64,000 nt of DNA from Methylobacterium sp. Leaf104 (GTDB lineage: Bacteria > Pseudomonadota > Alphaproteobacteria > Rhizobiales > Beijerinckiaceae): contig NZ_LMMZ01000004.1 of assembly GCF_001422885.1 (NCBI RefSeq), positions 84,715 through 148,714 on the forward strand. The letters run 5' to 3'. Each line of letters opens with the position of its first letter. Positions within the stretch are counted from its first letter, which is position 1. Below the pieces are notes generated by a model that had not been told where the DNA came from, did no database searches, and worked only from the letters and a program-made list of their open reading frames with translations. Of the stretch, positions 62,823 through 64,000 are shown piece by piece. The translations under genes and the position numbers were made by a program.

Positions 62823-63355
62823 TGCCGCATCTCCAGGTCTGCCCCCTGTCGCGCCTGCCCGAGACCCTGGACGCCTCGGGCGCGACCCACCTGATGACCT
62901 TGATGAAGGTCGGTACCGCCATCGCCCGGCCCGAGGGCATCGCGGAGGGGCGCCACTGCGTGGTCGAGGTCAGCGACATCGTCGCGCCGATGGACGGGCA
63001 CGTCACGCCGGGCGAGGTCCACGTCGCGCAGATCCTCGACTTCGCCAGGGCCTGGGACCAGGCGCGCCCCCTGTTGATCCACTGCTACGCCGGCATCAGC
63101 CGCTCGACGGCGGCCGCCTACATCGCCGCCTGCGCCCTGGCGCCGGAGCGCAACGAGGCCGAGATCGCCCGGTCCCTGCGCCTGGCGGCCCCGTCCGCGA
63201 CGCCCAACGCCCTGTTCGTGGCCATCGCCGACCGCCTGCTGGAGCGGGACGGTCGCATGGTCGCGGCGATCGCGGAGATCGGGCGCGGCGCCGAGGCCTT
63301 CGAGGGCGAACCGTTCCGCCTCGCATTCGCATCCGACACTCGGGTCGCCGGTTAA
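62822..63355 (+). CDS. Tyrosine-phosphatase-like protein
   Basis: 177 residues from ATG 62822. The phosphate loop LLIHCYAGISRSTAAAYIAA fits Cys-x5-Arg, with Cys about 85. THLMTLMKVGTAIARPEG is the start of the fold. The size is close to that of small cysteine phosphatases of the tyrosine/dual-specificity type. The catalytic Asp is not obvious but may be in EVSDIVAPMDG. Substrate unknown. It is coupled to the HD gene by a 1-nt overlap. Confidence 0.8.
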   Translation: MPHLQVCPLSRLPETLDASGATHLMTLMKVGTAIARPEGIAEGRHCVVEVSDIVAPMDGHVTPGEVHVAQILDFARAWDQARPLLIHCYAGISRSTAAAYIAACALAPERNEAEIARSLRLAAPSATPNALFVAIADRLLERDGRMVAAIAEIGRGAEAFEGEPFRLAFASDTRVAG

Positions 63356-63533
63356 GGCACTGACGGACAGTCCTGTTCGGCGCTGTCGGCTCCGCCCGAG
63401 GCGTGCGCAGCGAGGCACCGAGACTGTGGCGCAAACGCCGCCCCGGACGACGAAACGACGATCCGCCAGCCGGATCGGGTTGTCGGCTTCCGGGGCGGGG
63501 GCTTAGACCGTCCAAATCACGGGGTAGTTTAGA

Positions 63534-63812
63534 ATGAGTGTCACGCGACCCGCCGTTGCGTCGACGTCCGGTACGGACGAGCCGAGCCTCGACCTGCCCT
63601 TCGAGAAGGCACTGGAGCAGCTCGAGGACATCGTGCGCCGCCTGGAGAAGGGGGATGTGCCCCTCGACGAGTCGGTGGCGATCTACGAGCGCGGCGAGGC
63701 GCTGAAGCGCCATTGCGAGGGCCTGCTTCAGAAGGCCGAGGCACGCATCCAGAAGATCACCCTGGGTCCCGACGGCAGGGCGGCGGGCGTCGCCCCCCTC
63801 GACGTCGACTAG
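63534..63812 (+). CDS. xseB: Exodeoxyribonuclease VII small subunit
   Basis: 92 residues. [21 protein letters not shown], then [20 protein letters not shown] and [12 protein letters not shown] are the complete XseB helices. It pairs with XseA to degrade single-stranded DNA. A variable N-terminal 20 residues precede the core. The gene is 178 bp after the phosphatase-like gene and probably has its own promoter there. Confidence 0.95.
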   Translation: MSVTRPAVASTSGTDEPSLDLPFEKALEQLEDIVRRLEKGDVPLDESVAIYERGEALKRHCEGLLQKAEARIQKITLGPDGRAAGVAPLDVD

Positions 63813-63897
63813 GGAGCGGTCCCGCTCCCGAACGAAATAATTCATCGGCGCCAAATCATTGCGCGCATGTTTTCCCTCCGGGCGTGAGGTTGGTTCG

Positions 63898-64000
63898 GTG
63901 TCACGGCAAGAAACCTCGCGAGACAAGGGCTCGCAAGACAAGAGCGTGCAGGACAAGGCCTCGCCGGGCCTGGGGCCGGCGGCGTCGGTGTCGTCCTCGG
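63898..64000 (+). CDS. Start of an unidentified gene, cut by the window edge
   Basis: GTG 63898 opens a frame to the window end, 34 codons (VSRQETSRDKGSQDKSVQDK and then a Pro/Ala/Ser stretch), with GAGG about 6 nt upstream. The N-terminus is low-complexity and gives no family. In many alphaproteobacteria the xseB neighbour is a prenyl-synthase or dxs gene, so that is a guess only. Confidence 0.3.
   Translation, partial: MSRQETSRDKGSQDKSVQDKASPGLGPAASVSSS

Noticed and set aside
63526..63537. TTTAGAATGA before xseB, similar to half an Irr box
   Set aside because: Only one half fits, the second half lacks TTCTAA, and the site overlaps the ribosome-binding region of xseB. It is probably chance.

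Overview
The window is high-GC DNA with alphaproteobacterial gene content: a cysteine desulfurase-sufBCDS-sufT-sufA operon under Irr-type operators, an RT0821/Lpp0805-like lipoprotein, a TIGR02301 protein, Omp25/31-type porins and a Pls/PosA-type NRPS. Together these point to Hyphomicrobiales (Rhizobiales), most likely the Methylobacterium/Methylorubrum group. That placement is inference from gene content; no rRNA gene is present.

Layout. 1-3.3 kb (minus strand): a metal or metallophore uptake unit, with a TonB-dependent receptor and a PepSY membrane protein, preceded by a cobalamin riboswitch and a Zur-like operator. 3.4-11.5 kb: an accessory stretch of uneven base composition. It holds two surface or exopolysaccharide acyltransferases, a small ExoX-like membrane protein, a VanZ-like protein, an AT-rich Nudix gene, a small basic ORF, and a decayed island end (IS3 transposase remnant plus serine-recombinase remnant) abutting tRNA-Arg(ACG). 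11.9-16.8 kb: a secreted PepSY-like protein, a stress protein, small hypotheticals, a zinc alcohol/formaldehyde dehydrogenase and a single-domain response regulator. 16.8-28.2 kb: an AI-2E family permease, topA, a soluble PilZ chemoreceptor, a PhoX phosphatase and parE.

28.3-35.8 kb: an outer-membrane beta-barrel; a three-gene module (membrane protein, winged-helix regulator, cis-prenyltransferase) with three copies of a CTTTGC-N3-GCAAAG palindrome at its promoters; an Asp/Glu racemase-like protein; an RhlE-type helicase; and a diguanylate cyclase. 35.8-43.3 kb: the SUF operon, which reads leftward from a perfect dyad of two Irr-like boxes. 43.4-49.1 kb: an alpha/beta hydrolase, a VapBC-type toxin-antitoxin pair and a 1363-residue membrane NRPS of the Pls/PosA type. 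49.2-64 kb: mostly housekeeping genes (histidine phosphatase, PPK2, XRE-cupin regulator divergent from a MOSC protein, FabI, a DnaJ-like chaperone, PdxH, an SDR, Nudix, dihydroorotase-like amidohydrolase, YgfZ, Tag, an HD hydrolase, a tyrosine-phosphatase-like protein, XseB).

The most interesting signals are regulatory: dual B12-riboswitch and Zur-like control of the receptor, the repeated operator of the prenyltransferase module, the Irr-box dyad, and start-codon or promoter palindromes at vapB and the XRE-cupin/MOSC pair. The Pls-type NRPS is the main candidate for an uncharacterised product. Many very long antisense frames are composition artefacts and were left out.
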